Source: Vallitaleaceae bacterium
GTDB taxonomy: Bacteria; Bacillota; Clostridia; Lachnospirales; Vallitaleaceae
NCBI GenBank assembly: GCA_027858555.1
Contig: JAQICP010000107.1
Coordinates: 1 to 31,630 of the forward strand
DNA length: 31,630 bases
Direction of reading: 5' to 3'
The notes under the pieces are model-generated. The model saw only the letters and a list, made by a program, of their open reading frames with translations. It searched no databases and was not told the DNA's origin. Shown here piece after piece: positions 15,301 through 24,214 of the stretch. Each line of letters begins with the position of its first letter. Positions within the stretch are counted from its first letter, which is position 1. The position numbers and the translations under genes were made by a program.

Positions 15301-16488
15301 ATGAAGAAGCAATCTAGAATTATATTTATTATATTTTTCTCAATACTATTAATAGTACAGACACCACTCGAGGTATCTGCTAGTGATAGTTATGGCGATT
15401 TACAACAGAAAATAAAAGACTGGGAATATCAAGAAGAGGAAAATGAAGCTGCAAGAGAGCAGACTTTATATGAGATTGAGCTAACCAAAGAGTATCTTAG
15501 TCAAATCTATGGTCGCTTGGATATAATTGAACAAAACATATTGGCTGCTGATGCTGAAATAGAAGCCATTGAGAATCAGATATTGCAAAAAAATGAAGAG
15601 ATCAAGTTAACCCAAGAAGCCTTAAACCGAGCGATTATAGAAGAGGCTGATTATCATGAACAAGTAGCAGATCGATTGATGATCATGTATGAATATGGAG
15701 AAGTTGGTTATTGGGAAGTATTGTTGGAATCAGAGAACTTAGGTGATTTTTTCACTAGGCTAGAGTATTTATCACAAATATTCAATTATGATGAAAAGAT
15801 GTTTGATAAGCTTGAAGAGATGCAAGAGAGTATCATTGCTCAAGAGACTCAAATGGAAATCGAACAAATGGATATGGATATCATTCTATCTGAATTAGAA
15901 TTGAAAAAGGTACAAGCTGAAGCGCTCTATGCGGACAAAGCTTCTGAAATGGCTGTGGTCGAAGAGAATCAACTGATGTTAGATATGCAAATTGCGTTTC
16001 AAGAAGAAGAAGAAGAAAGAATTAATGAGGGCTATTTGAAGGCCGTTGAAGCTATGGAGAATTACCTGCAGTGGTCTGATGGAGAACTGGATTGGCCAGC
16101 ACCTGGACAAACCAGGATTACTTCGAATTTTGGTATGCGTGTTCATCCTATTACTGGGGTTACAAAACAGCATAATGGGTTAGATATAGGCATGCCGTAT
16201 GGCACTACGATTGTGGCAGCTGAAACTGGTACAGTTATTAGAGCTAATTATTCTTCCTCTTATGGTAATGTGGTTATGATTAGTCATGGAACCTGGGAAG
16301 GGCATCAGTATTTCACTCTCTATGCACATAACTCCAAATTATTAGTTGTAGAAGGACAAACAGTTCTTAGAGGTGATCCTATCTCTCAAGCTGGAAGTAC
16401 AGGTTGGTCAACAGGCGTGCATTTGCATTTTGGTGTCATGAAGGATACTACGTGGGTAAATCCACTGTACTACTTTGAAAAGAATTAA
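15301..16488 (+). CDS. Secreted coiled-coil M23 metallopeptidase (EnvC/PcsB-like wall hydrolase)
   Basis: A 395-residue exported protein. A signal peptide (about 1-27, ending VSA) is followed by a long, Glu/Gln-rich coiled coil (about 30-255) and a C-terminal LytM/M23 zinc endopeptidase (about 260-395). The zinc and catalytic residues are intact: H291 and D295 in HNGLD, H343 in LYAHN, and H374 and H376 in HLHFG. It should therefore be an active hydrolase of peptide crosslinks rather than a degenerate activator. Directly after ftsEX, the coiled coil is expected to contact the FtsX outer domain, as CwlO, PcsB or EnvC do. GGAGG precedes the ATG. Loss of FtsX function upstream would leave this enzyme without its usual regulator. 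Confidence 0.93.
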   Translation: MKKQSRIIFIIFFSILLIVQTPLEVSASDSYGDLQQKIKDWEYQEEENEAAREQTLYEIELTKEYLSQIYGRLDIIEQNILAADAEIEAIENQILQKNEEIKLTQEALNRAIIEEADYHEQVADRLMIMYEYGEVGYWEVLLESENLGDFFTRLEYLSQIFNYDEKMFDKLEEMQESIIAQETQMEIEQMDMDIILSELELKKVQAEALYADKASEMAVVEENQLMLDMQIAFQEEEEERINEGYLKAVEAMENYLQWSDGELDWPAPGQTRITSNFGMRVHPITGVTKQHNGLDIGMPYGTTIVAAETGTVIRANYSSSYGNVVMISHGTWEGHQYFTLYAHNSKLLVVEGQTVLRGDPISQAGSTGWSTGVHLHFGVMKDTTWVNPLYYFEKN

Positions 16489-16518
16489 TAGAATGAAGTG
16501 ATAGAAATGAGGTATTTC

Positions 16519-17796
16519 ATGAAAGAAAATTATAGGAAAGCCTATTTTGCTGGGCTACTTACGGCATTAGTAGGCATAGTTGTCATTGTACTAGGGTTTT
16601 ACCTTGTAAAAGGGGTTTTACATGTGGCTACAACTGTCAAAGGGAACGAAGCTGTTGTTGTTAATTCTGATATAGGTAGCGATACCGGTTCTGAACAAGA
16701 GCCCGATATTACCTATACATTAGACACGGCGCAGGATAAAGTCAGTGAGATAAAGGACATCATTGATGCCGTGTATTACGAGCCATATGACGAAGAATTA
16801 TTATATGATGATATGTATAAAGGCATGATGGAAGCACTGGGCGATCCTTACTCAAGTTATTTTACACCAGGGGAATTTCAGACACTGATGGAGAGTAGTT
16901 CGGGTAGTTATGAAGGCATCGGCGTTGTTATTTCCTTTTCTGAAGATGGCGAGGATATTGTAGTAGTAGCGCCTTTTGAAGGCTCACCAGGCGATCTGGC
17001 AGGATTACGACCTAATGATGTGATTAGGGCAGCAGATGGCCTATCACTTGAAGGCATGACATTGGAAGAGGCAGTGAATTATATAAAAGGCGATAAGGGA
17101 ACAGAAGTTACACTGACGATTTTTAGACCTTCAACTGAAGAGACGCTAGACATAGTTGTTATAAGAGATGAAATAACCCAAGAATCTGTTTACTATGAGA
17201 TGCTAGGCGATGACATCGGTTATATTCGACTCACAGGGTTTCAAGATCAAACAGATGAGCAATTTGAAGATGCCCTTGATGATTTAGACGGTCAGGGTCA
17301 AAAAGGACTGATTATAGACTTGCGTAATAATCCAGGTGGGTTGCTTACGACTGTTAATACCATAGCTGATCGATTATTAGGTGAATCCTTAATTGTATAT
17401 ACCGAAGACAAGAATGGCAAGAAAAAAGAATACTTTTCTAATGCCTCTGAATCATTTGATAAACCGATTGTGGTTCTAGTGAATGATTATTCTGCAAGTG
17501 CTTCTGAGATATTAGCTGGTGCACTTAAAGATTTAGGTGTCGGCACCTTGGTTGGGACGACCACATATGGTAAGGGATTGGTTCAAAATATAATTCCTTT
17601 ATCAGATGGTTCAGCACTTAAAGTAACTATTGCAAAATATTTCACCCCATCAGGTGCGTATATTAATCAAGTTGGTATAGAGCCAGATATAACAGTAGCT
17701 TTAGAAGATGATATGCCTTACTTATTCGATACTGAACAAGTAGATGATGTTCAATTGCAAAAAGCTATTGAGACAATGCTTGGTATCATTCAATAG
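16519..17796 (+). CDS. ctpB: S41 family carboxyl-terminal processing protease (Ctp)
   Basis: A 425-residue membrane-anchored serine protease with one N-terminal helix (about 10-32). A PDZ domain (about 95-180; IGVVISFSEDGEDIVV, LRPNDVIRAADG) is inserted before the S41 catalytic domain. The Ser-Lys dyad is visible: S327 in SASASE and K352 in TTYGKG, 25 residues apart as in known family members, with Q356 following. Such proteases trim substrates from the C-terminus on the outer membrane face; B. subtilis CtpB acts in sporulation signalling. The start was placed at ATG 16519, with GAGG six bases upstream. A GTG at 16498 would add seven residues. It lies between the M23 hydrolase and the MinJ-like gene, matching B. 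subtilis gene order. Confidence 0.92.
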   Translation: MKENYRKAYFAGLLTALVGIVVIVLGFYLVKGVLHVATTVKGNEAVVVNSDIGSDTGSEQEPDITYTLDTAQDKVSEIKDIIDAVYYEPYDEELLYDDMYKGMMEALGDPYSSYFTPGEFQTLMESSSGSYEGIGVVISFSEDGEDIVVVAPFEGSPGDLAGLRPNDVIRAADGLSLEGMTLEEAVNYIKGDKGTEVTLTIFRPSTEETLDIVVIRDEITQESVYYEMLGDDIGYIRLTGFQDQTDEQFEDALDDLDGQGQKGLIIDLRNNPGGLLTTVNTIADRLLGESLIVYTEDKNGKKKEYFSNASESFDKPIVVLVNDYSASASEILAGALKDLGVGTLVGTTTYGKGLVQNIIPLSDGSALKVTIAKYFTPSGAYINQVGIEPDITVALEDDMPYLFDTEQVDDVQLQKAIETMLGIIQ

Positions 17797-17805
17797 GAGA
17801 TTATG

Positions 17806-19059
17806 ATGTTTGATTTGTTTAGTATATCTTTAATTGGTGTTGCACAATCTGTTTTCAGTTATATGTTTGTGATGTTAGTATGGATATTATATATGCTAGT
17901 TAAAAAGCTTGGCTTAGCCAATGTCTATAATAGAGACCAGTCTCGGACCACATTTGCCAGTATGATTGAGTTGGCAATGCATGGTACAATTGCTGGATTT
18001 ATCTTGAGTCTGGTATTGATATTAATCGGCATACCAATTACCATGTCGCCGTACTTGCTCTTGCTCATTCCCATCAGTTTAATACTTGGTATGGGTAATA
18101 TCAGATATCTATGTATGTCCTATTCAATGGGTGTTTTAGGTTTAATGGCTATGATCTTTAATGGGCAAAATTTAGGGTCAGTGACGCTTCCGAACATAGA
18201 TATCGAAGTTAGTGGCTTAATAGCACTAGCAGGTGCGCTACACGTCATAGAAGGGGTGCTAGTGGCATTATATGGCGATAGAGATGCAATACCTATCGTT
18301 TCAAAAAAAGGCGACCAGATCTTACTTGGTCATATTATACAGCGGTATTGGCCGATTCCCTTTGCTGCATTAATAGCAACTACAGGAGCGTTCACTGGGG
18401 GAACGGTAGAAATGCCAAATTGGTGGCCATTTATAGGACAATCCTCCTTTATAGTGGACAGCATGATTTTCATGCCCTTGTCCATGCTTGGTATATTAGG
18501 CTATAGTACTGTCACTTTTGTACAGTCGCCTAAGAAGAGAGTCGTCGGCTCAGGTATTGGTATTAGCATCTATGGTATCGTACTGATTGGTCTTGGGCTT
18601 ATCAGTCAGAACAATATGGTGTTAGAAATAATCGGCATAGTAAGCATGGTTGGCCTGCATGAATTAATCATTGCAGTAGAATTGTTTTATGAAAACAATA
18701 CGGAACCCATATATCCATTACCAGAAAAAGGCATACGGATCATGCATGTCAATGAAGGTAGTATTGCTGAGTACATGGGCTTGGTAAAAGGCGACCTGAT
18801 TGAGAATATCAATGGTATTGAGGTTGTTAATTTGCGACATTTCAAAGCAATAATGAAGCAAAAATATAATGCCATTAAGATACAGGTAGTTGACATTACC
18901 AGTAGAAGTAAAGAACTAAATTATACTTCAACTAAGAAAACCATTGAAGCCCTTGGCATCAAATTAATACCAGAAAATCCAGTCGTATTGTTTAAAGCCA
19001 GTAATATGATGAAGATTGGTATGATTCATCTGATGCGGAATCGGAACATGAAGAAGTAA
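17806..19059 (+). CDS. Polytopic membrane protein with C-terminal PDZ domain (MinJ-like)
   Basis: A 417-residue protein with about eight hydrophobic helices (residues 1-285) and a C-terminal PDZ domain (about 300-390; IRIMHVNEGSIAEYMGLVKGD, IENINGIEVVN). The architecture and the position after ctpB match B. subtilis MinJ, which links MinD to DivIVA at the division site. Sequence identity to MinJ was not tested. No min genes are in the window, so the equivalence is inferred. AGGAG (17795-17799) is six bases before ATG 17806 and three before ATG 17803, so the second is slightly preferred. A strong terminator follows, ending the ftsEX transcript. Confidence 0.88.
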   Translation: MFDLFSISLIGVAQSVFSYMFVMLVWILYMLVKKLGLANVYNRDQSRTTFASMIELAMHGTIAGFILSLVLILIGIPITMSPYLLLLIPISLILGMGNIRYLCMSYSMGVLGLMAMIFNGQNLGSVTLPNIDIEVSGLIALAGALHVIEGVLVALYGDRDAIPIVSKKGDQILLGHIIQRYWPIPFAALIATTGAFTGGTVEMPNWWPFIGQSSFIVDSMIFMPLSMLGILGYSTVTFVQSPKKRVVGSGIGISIYGIVLIGLGLISQNNMVLEIIGIVSMVGLHELIIAVELFYENNTEPIYPLPEKGIRIMHVNEGSIAEYMGLVKGDLIENINGIEVVNLRHFKAIMKQKYNAIKIQVVDITSRSKELNYTSTKKTIEALGIKLIPENPVVLFKASNMMKIGMIHLMRNRNMKK

Positions 19060-19081
19060 ATGTAATTAATATAATGAGTAA

Positions 19082-19109
19082 AGCCCTGATATCATATGAT
19101 ATCAGGGCT
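19082..19109. other. Perfect 28-bp palindrome
   Basis: AGCCCTGATATCAT (19082-19095) is followed at once by its exact reverse complement. As RNA it would form a stem of about 12 bp with a 4-base loop, but no T run follows on either strand. It may be the first part of a double terminator or a protein-binding site. Confidence 0.75.
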
Positions 19110-19121
19110 CAGATTGTAGAC

Positions 19122-19146
19122 AAAGTCCTCACACGAGGACTTTTTT
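19122..19146 (+). terminator. Strong intrinsic terminator after the MinJ-like gene
   Basis: AAAGTCCTC (19122-19130) and GAGGACTTT (19135-19143) form a perfect 9-bp stem with an ACAC loop, and six T follow (19141-19146). On the minus strand only three T follow, so it may also weakly stop the opposing Bce operon. The remaining bases to 19315 show nothing further. Confidence 0.92.
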
Positions 19147-19315
19147 CTATGGGTATTATTATCTTGGCTGACAAGGAGCCACACCTATACCATAGCTTCG
19201 CTACTGTTTTGATTAGTCCTAGGTAAAGGTATGGATTAGCTTTCGACAGGATGATGAATGTCCCAAGAATTAGATTACGAACTTCTTTCTTTGTATAATC
19301 ATTACTTTGTTTAAC

Positions 19316-21238
19316 TTATGACAAGACAATCTGTTTATATCTTCTTATGGTGATCCAGTAGTACAAAAAGAATATGGCCGTAACAGTTAAACTACTATAG
19401 ATGAGTGGCACCAGTAAGCTGATACCCATAAATCTTTCCAGTGCTTTACTGGCAAAATAGGCATGTACAAAAGCAATCATAAGAGGAAAGGCAAAGAAAA
19501 TACTGACCTGTTTATTTATAACAGAAAGAATGGCCTTTTTGCCCATTCCCAGTTTGTACAGCAACCTAAATGTGTGAATGTCTTCACTGGCATTGCTAAT
19601 GATTTTGAAATAGATAATGCTGCCAGTTGCCACAATAAAGGTCAGTGTCAAAAAGATGCCAATCACATAGAATAATTGTATAAAAATGAATATGGTTTCA
19701 CTTTCCATGGCTAAACTGGTCATGGTGTAATCTAAGGTGACCTGATAGTCATCTGCTATCTGCTGAAGCGCTACAGCATGGATTTTTAAAAAATCCTCAT
19801 CGTTCACAATTTTGATGCCGTTGAAATAATATTGCTTTAACTGCCCATTTTCATCCACTGCAATGGACGATTTTAATGATTCATACAATTGATCATTCAC
19901 AATCATGGTATCATTACGATTGCCAAATAGGGGGGCTTTTATACTTTTTTGTGTATTATATTTGACGCCTTCTACATCGATATATTTTACATTGGCGACT
20001 GTAATAATTGATTCCCCAGGATTTAAATACAAACACTGGTTATCATCTAACGCTCCATTGTATAAAACTGCCTTTTCTGTCTTGTAATCCATTGATTGCA
20101 CACTGTTTTTATAAGTTGCATAAGCAACGATATCCATTTGACTAGAACCTCGATAGACGGAGAGCCCGGCACTCTTTATGACATAATAAGGTAAGTTTTG
20201 ATTACTATAAGCAAGCTGACCATGTTGTGCCTGGATATATGTTATTAAGTCATCGTATAATCCTGTGGGCGTAGATGTCTCGAATTTGATACTGTAAGGG
20301 TTCCTCACCTTATTCATATCATCGATACCATATTTGAAGGAAGCTGAAGTTGCAAAAGCAGTCAGTGTGCATGCCAAAAAGATAGTAACGGCTGCATAAA
20401 CCTTATAGTTACTGCCGATTCTGTGCATCAAAGTGGAGACTACCAGTAATCGGTTATTTTTATAGATATACTTCTTGAAACTTAAGGCGCGTTTAAAGAA
20501 ACTGGTCATAACACTTCTATACATAAGAGAGGTACCAATAGTCACTAAGATAATGGCTCCAAGTCCAGTAAAAAGAAGATTCATAGTATCCATGATGGCA
20601 CTGCAATAATAGCCACCAAGCAGAATAATCAAGCTGATGATTCCGATGATTATATTACCCCTTGGTATTTGCTCTTCCATGGATTTGCCTTTTAGTAGCG
20701 CCACGATACTTTTAGTTCGAATTCTAAGATAGCCATTGAGTGAAGTAAGTAGTCCTAGCACCATAAAAGTGATTAAGCTTTGAAGAATGGCTCTTGTCGA
20801 TATGTGAAAGTCGATGGTCATACCTAAGTTCAGATATTTTATAGTAATCATAATGAATAGTTTCGAAAATATAATACCCGACAAGACCCCGATTATGGTG
20901 GCTATGGCATATATGATCATATTCTCTATGGCAATAATCATTCCGATCTTTTTAGGTGTTGTTCCTATGAGGATATAGAGTCCGATTTCCTTTTTTCGCT
21001 CTCTGATATAGAAAGTATTGGAGAAAAACAAGAAAAATACAACGAATATCATCATGATGAATATGGCCATGAATGTAAGCGCTCCCACAATATCTGACAT
21101 CTCCATCAAATTAATCGTAGGATTATCAGATAGATTGATGAACTGATAATAGATCATGACAGAAAAAATCATGGAAACAATGTAAAGACGGTATAAGCCT
21201 ATGGAATCTTTCACATTTTTGATTGCTATCTTGAGCAT
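19316..21238 (-). CDS. BceB-type ABC transporter permease
   Basis: A 640-residue permease of the family that removes peptide antibiotics such as bacitracin from their membrane targets and also signals to a partner kinase. About ten membrane helices are visible. A large extracellular domain (about residues 310-530) separates the FtsX-like N-terminal half from the final three helices; this large loop is the drug-sensing part of BceB proteins. The start was placed at the ATG giving MLKIAIKNVKDSIGLYR, the usual family N-terminus. An upstream in-frame TTG would add seven residues and overlap the ATPase gene. AAGG lies just before the chosen ATG. It follows the ATPase gene by seven bases. Which drug it acts on cannot be read from the sequence. 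Confidence 0.9.
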   Translation of the reverse strand: MLKIAIKNVKDSIGLYRLYIVSMIFSVMIYYQFINLSDNPTINLMEMSDIVGALTFMAIFIMMIFVVFFLFFSNTFYIRERKKEIGLYILIGTTPKKIGMIIAIENMIIYAIATIIGVLSGIIFSKLFIMITIKYLNLGMTIDFHISTRAILQSLITFMVLGLLTSLNGYLRIRTKSIVALLKGKSMEEQIPRGNIIIGIISLIILLGGYYCSAIMDTMNLLFTGLGAIILVTIGTSLMYRSVMTSFFKRALSFKKYIYKNNRLLVVSTLMHRIGSNYKVYAAVTIFLACTLTAFATSASFKYGIDDMNKVRNPYSIKFETSTPTGLYDDLITYIQAQHGQLAYSNQNLPYYVIKSAGLSVYRGSSQMDIVAYATYKNSVQSMDYKTEKAVLYNGALDDNQCLYLNPGESIITVANVKYIDVEGVKYNTQKSIKAPLFGNRNDTMIVNDQLYESLKSSIAVDENGQLKQYYFNGIKIVNDEDFLKIHAVALQQIADDYQVTLDYTMTSLAMESETIFIFIQLFYVIGIFLTLTFIVATGSIIYFKIISNASEDIHTFRLLYKLGMGKKAILSVINKQVSIFFAFPLMIAFVHAYFASKALERFMGISLLVPLIYSSLTVTAIFFLYYWITIRRYKQIVLS

Positions 21239-21245
21239 ATCCACC

Positions 21246-21995
21246 TTATTCACCTCCAAGATAGATCAACTGATCTAATATCTCATTGTAGAATCGTTCT
21301 CTGACATGGCCACGGTGAAGGGTTGAATGCTCCTTGCCATCTTTTAGAAACACCACACGGCTACTGAAACTGGCACTGAGTGGGTCATGGGTTACCATTA
21401 AGATGGAGATGTTCATGGTGTGATTTAGATATTCAAGTAGATTAAGTAGATCTTTTGAAGAACCAGAATCAAGTGCGCCAGTTGGTTCATCTGCAAGAAC
21501 GATGGTTGGATTTTTGATAATGGCCCGTGCGGTTGCTATCCGTTGTTTTTGCCCGCCTGACATTTCATAAGGATACTTTGTCAGTTGGTCTTCAATCTTA
21601 AGTAAATGCGCTACTTCGTGGACTTTTTTCACGATTTCTTTATGATTGATATTGTCAAAAGTTAGTGGTAAAGCAATATTGTCAAAACCTGTCAAATGAT
21701 CAAGTAAGTTGTACTCTTGAAAAAGAAAACCAAGATTGTTGGAACGGTATTCTGAAAGGTCCTTTACTTTAAGTCCTGTAAGAGAGTGTTCCTTGAAATA
21801 GATGTCTCCTGCGGTGGGTTGGTCAATGGTTGCCAACATATTAAGCAAAGTGGTTTTTCCAGAACCGGATGGACCCATAATGCTAACGAACTCACCCGCT
21901 GTCATGGAAAAATTGACACCGTTAAGTGCCATGGTTTCAACCCCTCTGGATTGGTATGTTTTTTTTATGTCTTTCATTCCGATGATCTGATTCAT
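21246..21995 (-). CDS. BceA-type ABC transporter ATP-binding protein
   Basis: A 249-residue ATPase of the MacB/LolD-like group. It has Walker A GPSGSGKTT (41-49), the Q-loop in FLFQEYNLLDHL, signature MSGGQKQRIATARA, Walker B IVLADEPTGALD and the switch histidine in MVTHDP. It should pair with the downstream permease as the energy unit of a peptide-antibiotic detoxification transporter. AGGAGG is five bases before the ATG. Upstream lies an inverted-repeat operator typical of BceR-regulated promoters, so expression is expected to depend on the adjacent two-component system. Confidence 0.93.
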   Translation of the reverse strand: MNQIIGMKDIKKTYQSRGVETMALNGVNFSMTAGEFVSIMGPSGSGKTTLLNMLATIDQPTAGDIYFKEHSLTGLKVKDLSEYRSNNLGFLFQEYNLLDHLTGFDNIALPLTFDNINHKEIVKKVHEVAHLLKIEDQLTKYPYEMSGGQKQRIATARAIIKNPTIVLADEPTGALDSGSSKDLLNLLEYLNHTMNISILMVTHDPLSASFSSRVVFLKDGKEHSTLHRGHVRERFYNEILDQLIYLGGE

Positions 21996-22031
21996 GTACG
22001 CCTCCTGTGTTTATGTTATCTCTTTGAAGGT

Positions 22032-22037
22032 ATTGTA
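22032..22037 (-). promoter_or_regulatory. -10 box of the Bce-type transporter promoter
   Basis: On the minus strand TACAAT lies about 37 bases before the ATPase start. At 17 bp upstream the -35 region (22055-22060) reads TGTCCC, a poor match. A weak -35 box next to an upstream regulator site is what an activator-dependent promoter looks like. Confidence 0.45.
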
Positions 22038-22068
22038 CCAATAATAGGCGACTAGGGACATCGTTTCA

Positions 22069-22110
22069 GATGACATATTGAGCCTACAAAGTGACATTTT
22101 TGTCACTTTG
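22069..22110 (-). promoter_or_regulatory. BceR-type operator: inverted repeat plus half-site
   Basis: CAAAGTGACA (22087-22096) and TGTCACTTTG (22101-22110) form a perfect 10-4-10 inverted repeat. The core TGACA-N4-TGTCA fits the reported BceR-like motif. A further TGACA (22071-22075), 21 bases from the matching arm, forms a half-site nearer the promoter. This resembles the described BceR layout of a 7-4-7 repeat, a linker of about 13 bp and a half-site. The response regulator encoded beside it is the expected binder. Confidence 0.75.
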
Positions 22111-22169
22111 GTTTGTTTCAAACAATAAGTCAGATCAATCAGATGGACCTTATGAATGTGAGTGGTTAT

Positions 22170-23216
22170 CTATTGAGATATATTAAGGTTACTATGCTGC
22201 TTTAATAGGTCGATTTCTGAATCGATGGCGGCAAACACAAGGGTGAAAGTCGTGTATTTATATTGCTCTGAAGAAACACTTAAGCGGATATGCAACAACT
22301 CGGCCATTTTTTTTGATAAATAAAGGCCCATACCTGTAGACTTTGAATGGAGTCGGCCATTACTACCAACAAAACCTTTTTCGAATACCCTTCCGATGTC
22401 ACTGGGTGAAATCCCGATACCGTTGTCTTTTATGCCTATATGTATCTGATGGTCCCGGCTAAAGAGTTCGATACTGATATGGCCGGATGGGTCCATATAC
22501 TTGGTACTATTATGTAAAATCTGACCAACTATATACATGAACCACTTCTTATCGGTCATCAATTTATCATGACTCAGATGATTGGCCACTTCAATACTGA
22601 TATCTTTTTTAATAAAAAATATCTTGTAATCCCTAATAACTTCATTGATAATTTTAACTGGGTCCATCTCTTCAATAAATAGATCCGATTCATAATGATT
22701 GGCTTTGCTGATATACAGGGCAGTGGTCGTATAGTGGCGAATGCGCTCTAATTCGAATAGCAATTCTTCTTTTTGAACACCACTCAGTTGGTCTGCAATC
22801 ATGGTTGAGACAGCGATTGGAATCTTTATTTCGTGAATCCATTGGTTCAGATACATCTCGATTTCTTCCAACCCTTGATCTTTAACATTCAGTTCCTTTT
22901 CATAATTGAAGATGATCAGGTCGATTACCTCTTTCATCATCACCATATCGCTTTCCTTTAAAAGCAACTGGGTATCTAAAATATGTGCTTCTGTCATTTT
23001 TTTATGGAATCTAAGTAGGGTACCCTTATATCGTGAGAAGTCCAATAAAAAAAAGCAAAAGATACAAATGATGATGAGACCGCTCAGATACCTTAAATCA
23101 ACATCTTTCAGATTGGTACTACTCGTAAATACGACACTGTTAAGTATGATTAAAATAGCGACTAACAAAATATAAAAATACCTTCTACTGATAAAGTATA
23201 ACTTAAATCTTTTCAT
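22170..23216 (-). CDS. BceS-type intramembrane-sensing histidine kinase
   Basis: A 348-residue kinase with two membrane helices (about 13-32 and 43-60) joined by an outer loop of only about ten residues. It therefore has no real sensor domain, as expected when a transporter supplies the signal. H128 in WIHEIKIP is the phosphorylated histidine with the usual proline at 133. The ATP-binding domain has N236 in LHNSTKY, DNGIGI (264-269) and the FEKGF and TGMGLYLS motifs. It should phosphorylate the adjacent regulator on cue from the BceAB-like transporter. The gene follows the regulator gene by eight bases, so both share a transcript. Confidence 0.93.
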   Translation of the reverse strand: MKRFKLYFISRRYFYILLVAILIILNSVVFTSSTNLKDVDLRYLSGLIIICIFCFFLLDFSRYKGTLLRFHKKMTEAHILDTQLLLKESDMVMMKEVIDLIIFNYEKELNVKDQGLEEIEMYLNQWIHEIKIPIAVSTMIADQLSGVQKEELLFELERIRHYTTTALYISKANHYESDLFIEEMDPVKIINEVIRDYKIFFIKKDISIEVANHLSHDKLMTDKKWFMYIVGQILHNSTKYMDPSGHISIELFSRDHQIHIGIKDNGIGISPSDIGRVFEKGFVGSNGRLHSKSTGMGLYLSKKMAELLHIRLSVSSEQYKYTTFTLVFAAIDSEIDLLKQHSNLNISQ

Positions 23217-23224
23217 ACACCATC

Positions 23225-23902
23225 CTATTCTATTAGCATGTACCCAAGACCTTTTTTAGTCTGAATATAATCAGTACCTAATAATGCTTCTAGTTTATGT
23301 CGTAAACGATTGATATTGACAGTTAAAGTATTTTCATTAACAAACTGATCATCATCCCATAGGGCCCGCATCATTTGTGCTCTTGATACAATCTTATTTT
23401 TATGCTCGAGTAGTAGTGTTAGGATTCGTAACTCATTACGGGTGAGATCAATCCATACTTCTTCATATAGTATCTGAGACCTATTAAGATACAGGTGCAA
23501 ACCTTTGAAAGTAAGCACAGGCTCTTGTAATTCGGTGTAGCCATATGCTCGGCGCATCATCGCATTGATTTTGGCAATCAGTACGTCCATACTAAAAGGT
23601 TTGGTTAAAAAATCATCGCCACCCATATTCATCGCCATGACAATATCCTTGTCTGAATCTCTGCTAGATAGAAACAAGATGGGTACACTTGATATCTCTC
23701 TAATTTTATTACACCAATAGAAGCCGTCAAAAGTAGGGAGTCCAATATCCATGATCACAAGCTTGGCATATGATTCTGAAAATGTCGTCAGGCAATCGTT
23801 AAAATCAATGTCGATGATAACCTGAAATTGCCACTTTTGAAGGGCTTCTTTTAATTTTATGCTTAAATGTCTGTCATCTTCAATTAGTAGTATTTTATCC
23901 AT
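23225..23902 (-). CDS. BceR-type OmpR-family response regulator
   Basis: A 225-residue regulator. The receiver domain has acidic residues D9-D10, phosphoacceptor D52 in VIMDIGLP, the switch serine near 79-80 and K101 in FLTKPF. A C-terminal winged-helix DNA-binding domain (about 130-223) contains LTRNELRIL and NTLTVNINRLRHKLE. Once phosphorylated by the next gene's product it should bind the inverted repeat before the ABC genes. AGGAG precedes the ATG. A well-matched promoter and a separate perfect palindrome lie upstream, so the pair may respond to another regulator as well. Confidence 0.93.
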   Translation of the reverse strand: MDKILLIEDDRHLSIKLKEALQKWQFQVIIDIDFNDCLTTFSESYAKLVIMDIGLPTFDGFYWCNKIREISSVPILFLSSRDSDKDIVMAMNMGGDDFLTKPFSMDVLIAKINAMMRRAYGYTELQEPVLTFKGLHLYLNRSQILYEEVWIDLTRNELRILTLLLEHKNKIVSRAQMMRALWDDDQFVNENTLTVNINRLRHKLEALLGTDYIQTKKGLGYMLIE

Positions 23903-23932
23903 AGCAAGCTCCTGTTATTTATTCTATGTCTC

Positions 23933-23961
23933 ATTCTAACCAAAGTATAAGTTGATGTAAA
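23933..23961 (-). promoter_or_regulatory. Promoter of the regulator/kinase operon
   Basis: On the minus strand the -35 box TTTACA (plus 23956-23961) and the -10 box TAGAAT (plus 23933-23938) are exactly 17 bp apart. Transcription would begin near 23926, about 24 bases before the regulator ATG. Confidence 0.65.
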
Positions 23962-23963
23962 GC

Positions 23964-23989
23964 GTTAGGGTAAGAATACTTACCCTAAC
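23964..23989 (-). promoter_or_regulatory. Perfect 11-4-11 palindrome next to the regulator promoter
   Basis: GTTAGGGTAAG (23964-23974) and CTTACCCTAAC (23979-23989) are exact reverse complements around AATA. The site ends two bases from the -35 box, a typical activator position. No T run follows on either strand, so a terminator is unlikely. The sequence differs from the TGACA-type operator of the ABC promoter, so a different DNA-binding protein is implied. Confidence 0.6.
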
Positions 23990-24031
23990 ACTGTATGGCT
24001 TCAAGCCTCAAGGCGTTAAACCAAATCAGTA

Positions 24032-24055
24032 ACCAGTATATTTACCAGTATATTA
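24032..24055. repeat. Two tandem 12-bp direct repeats
   Basis: ACCAGTATATTT and ACCAGTATATTA lie head to tail with one difference, between the regulator promoter and the GyrI-like gene. No function is evident. Confidence 0.5.
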
Positions 24056-24214
24056 ACAAGCGTATTGGCACGAATATAAAGCAAGTGTACTAGAAAGAGG
24101 CTTTCCATGAGCGCTAATATTAGCAGTACTGCTCAGAATCGGTAGCCTAAGAATAGGTGTAGTGATTCGTATATGCGATATCTAAGTAATTATAAGGCAG
24201 TAGCTGAGATGAAT
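24056..24214. other. Rest of the spacer before the GyrI-like gene
   Basis: This is the remainder of a 312-base gene-free stretch starting at 23903. I see no coding frame, RNA gene or convincing hairpin here, and no terminator for the GyrI-like gene. Confidence 0.4.

Noticed and set aside
23964..23989. Terminator reading of the 11-4-11 palindrome
   Set aside because: No T run follows on either strand, and it lies upstream of a good promoter rather than after a gene.
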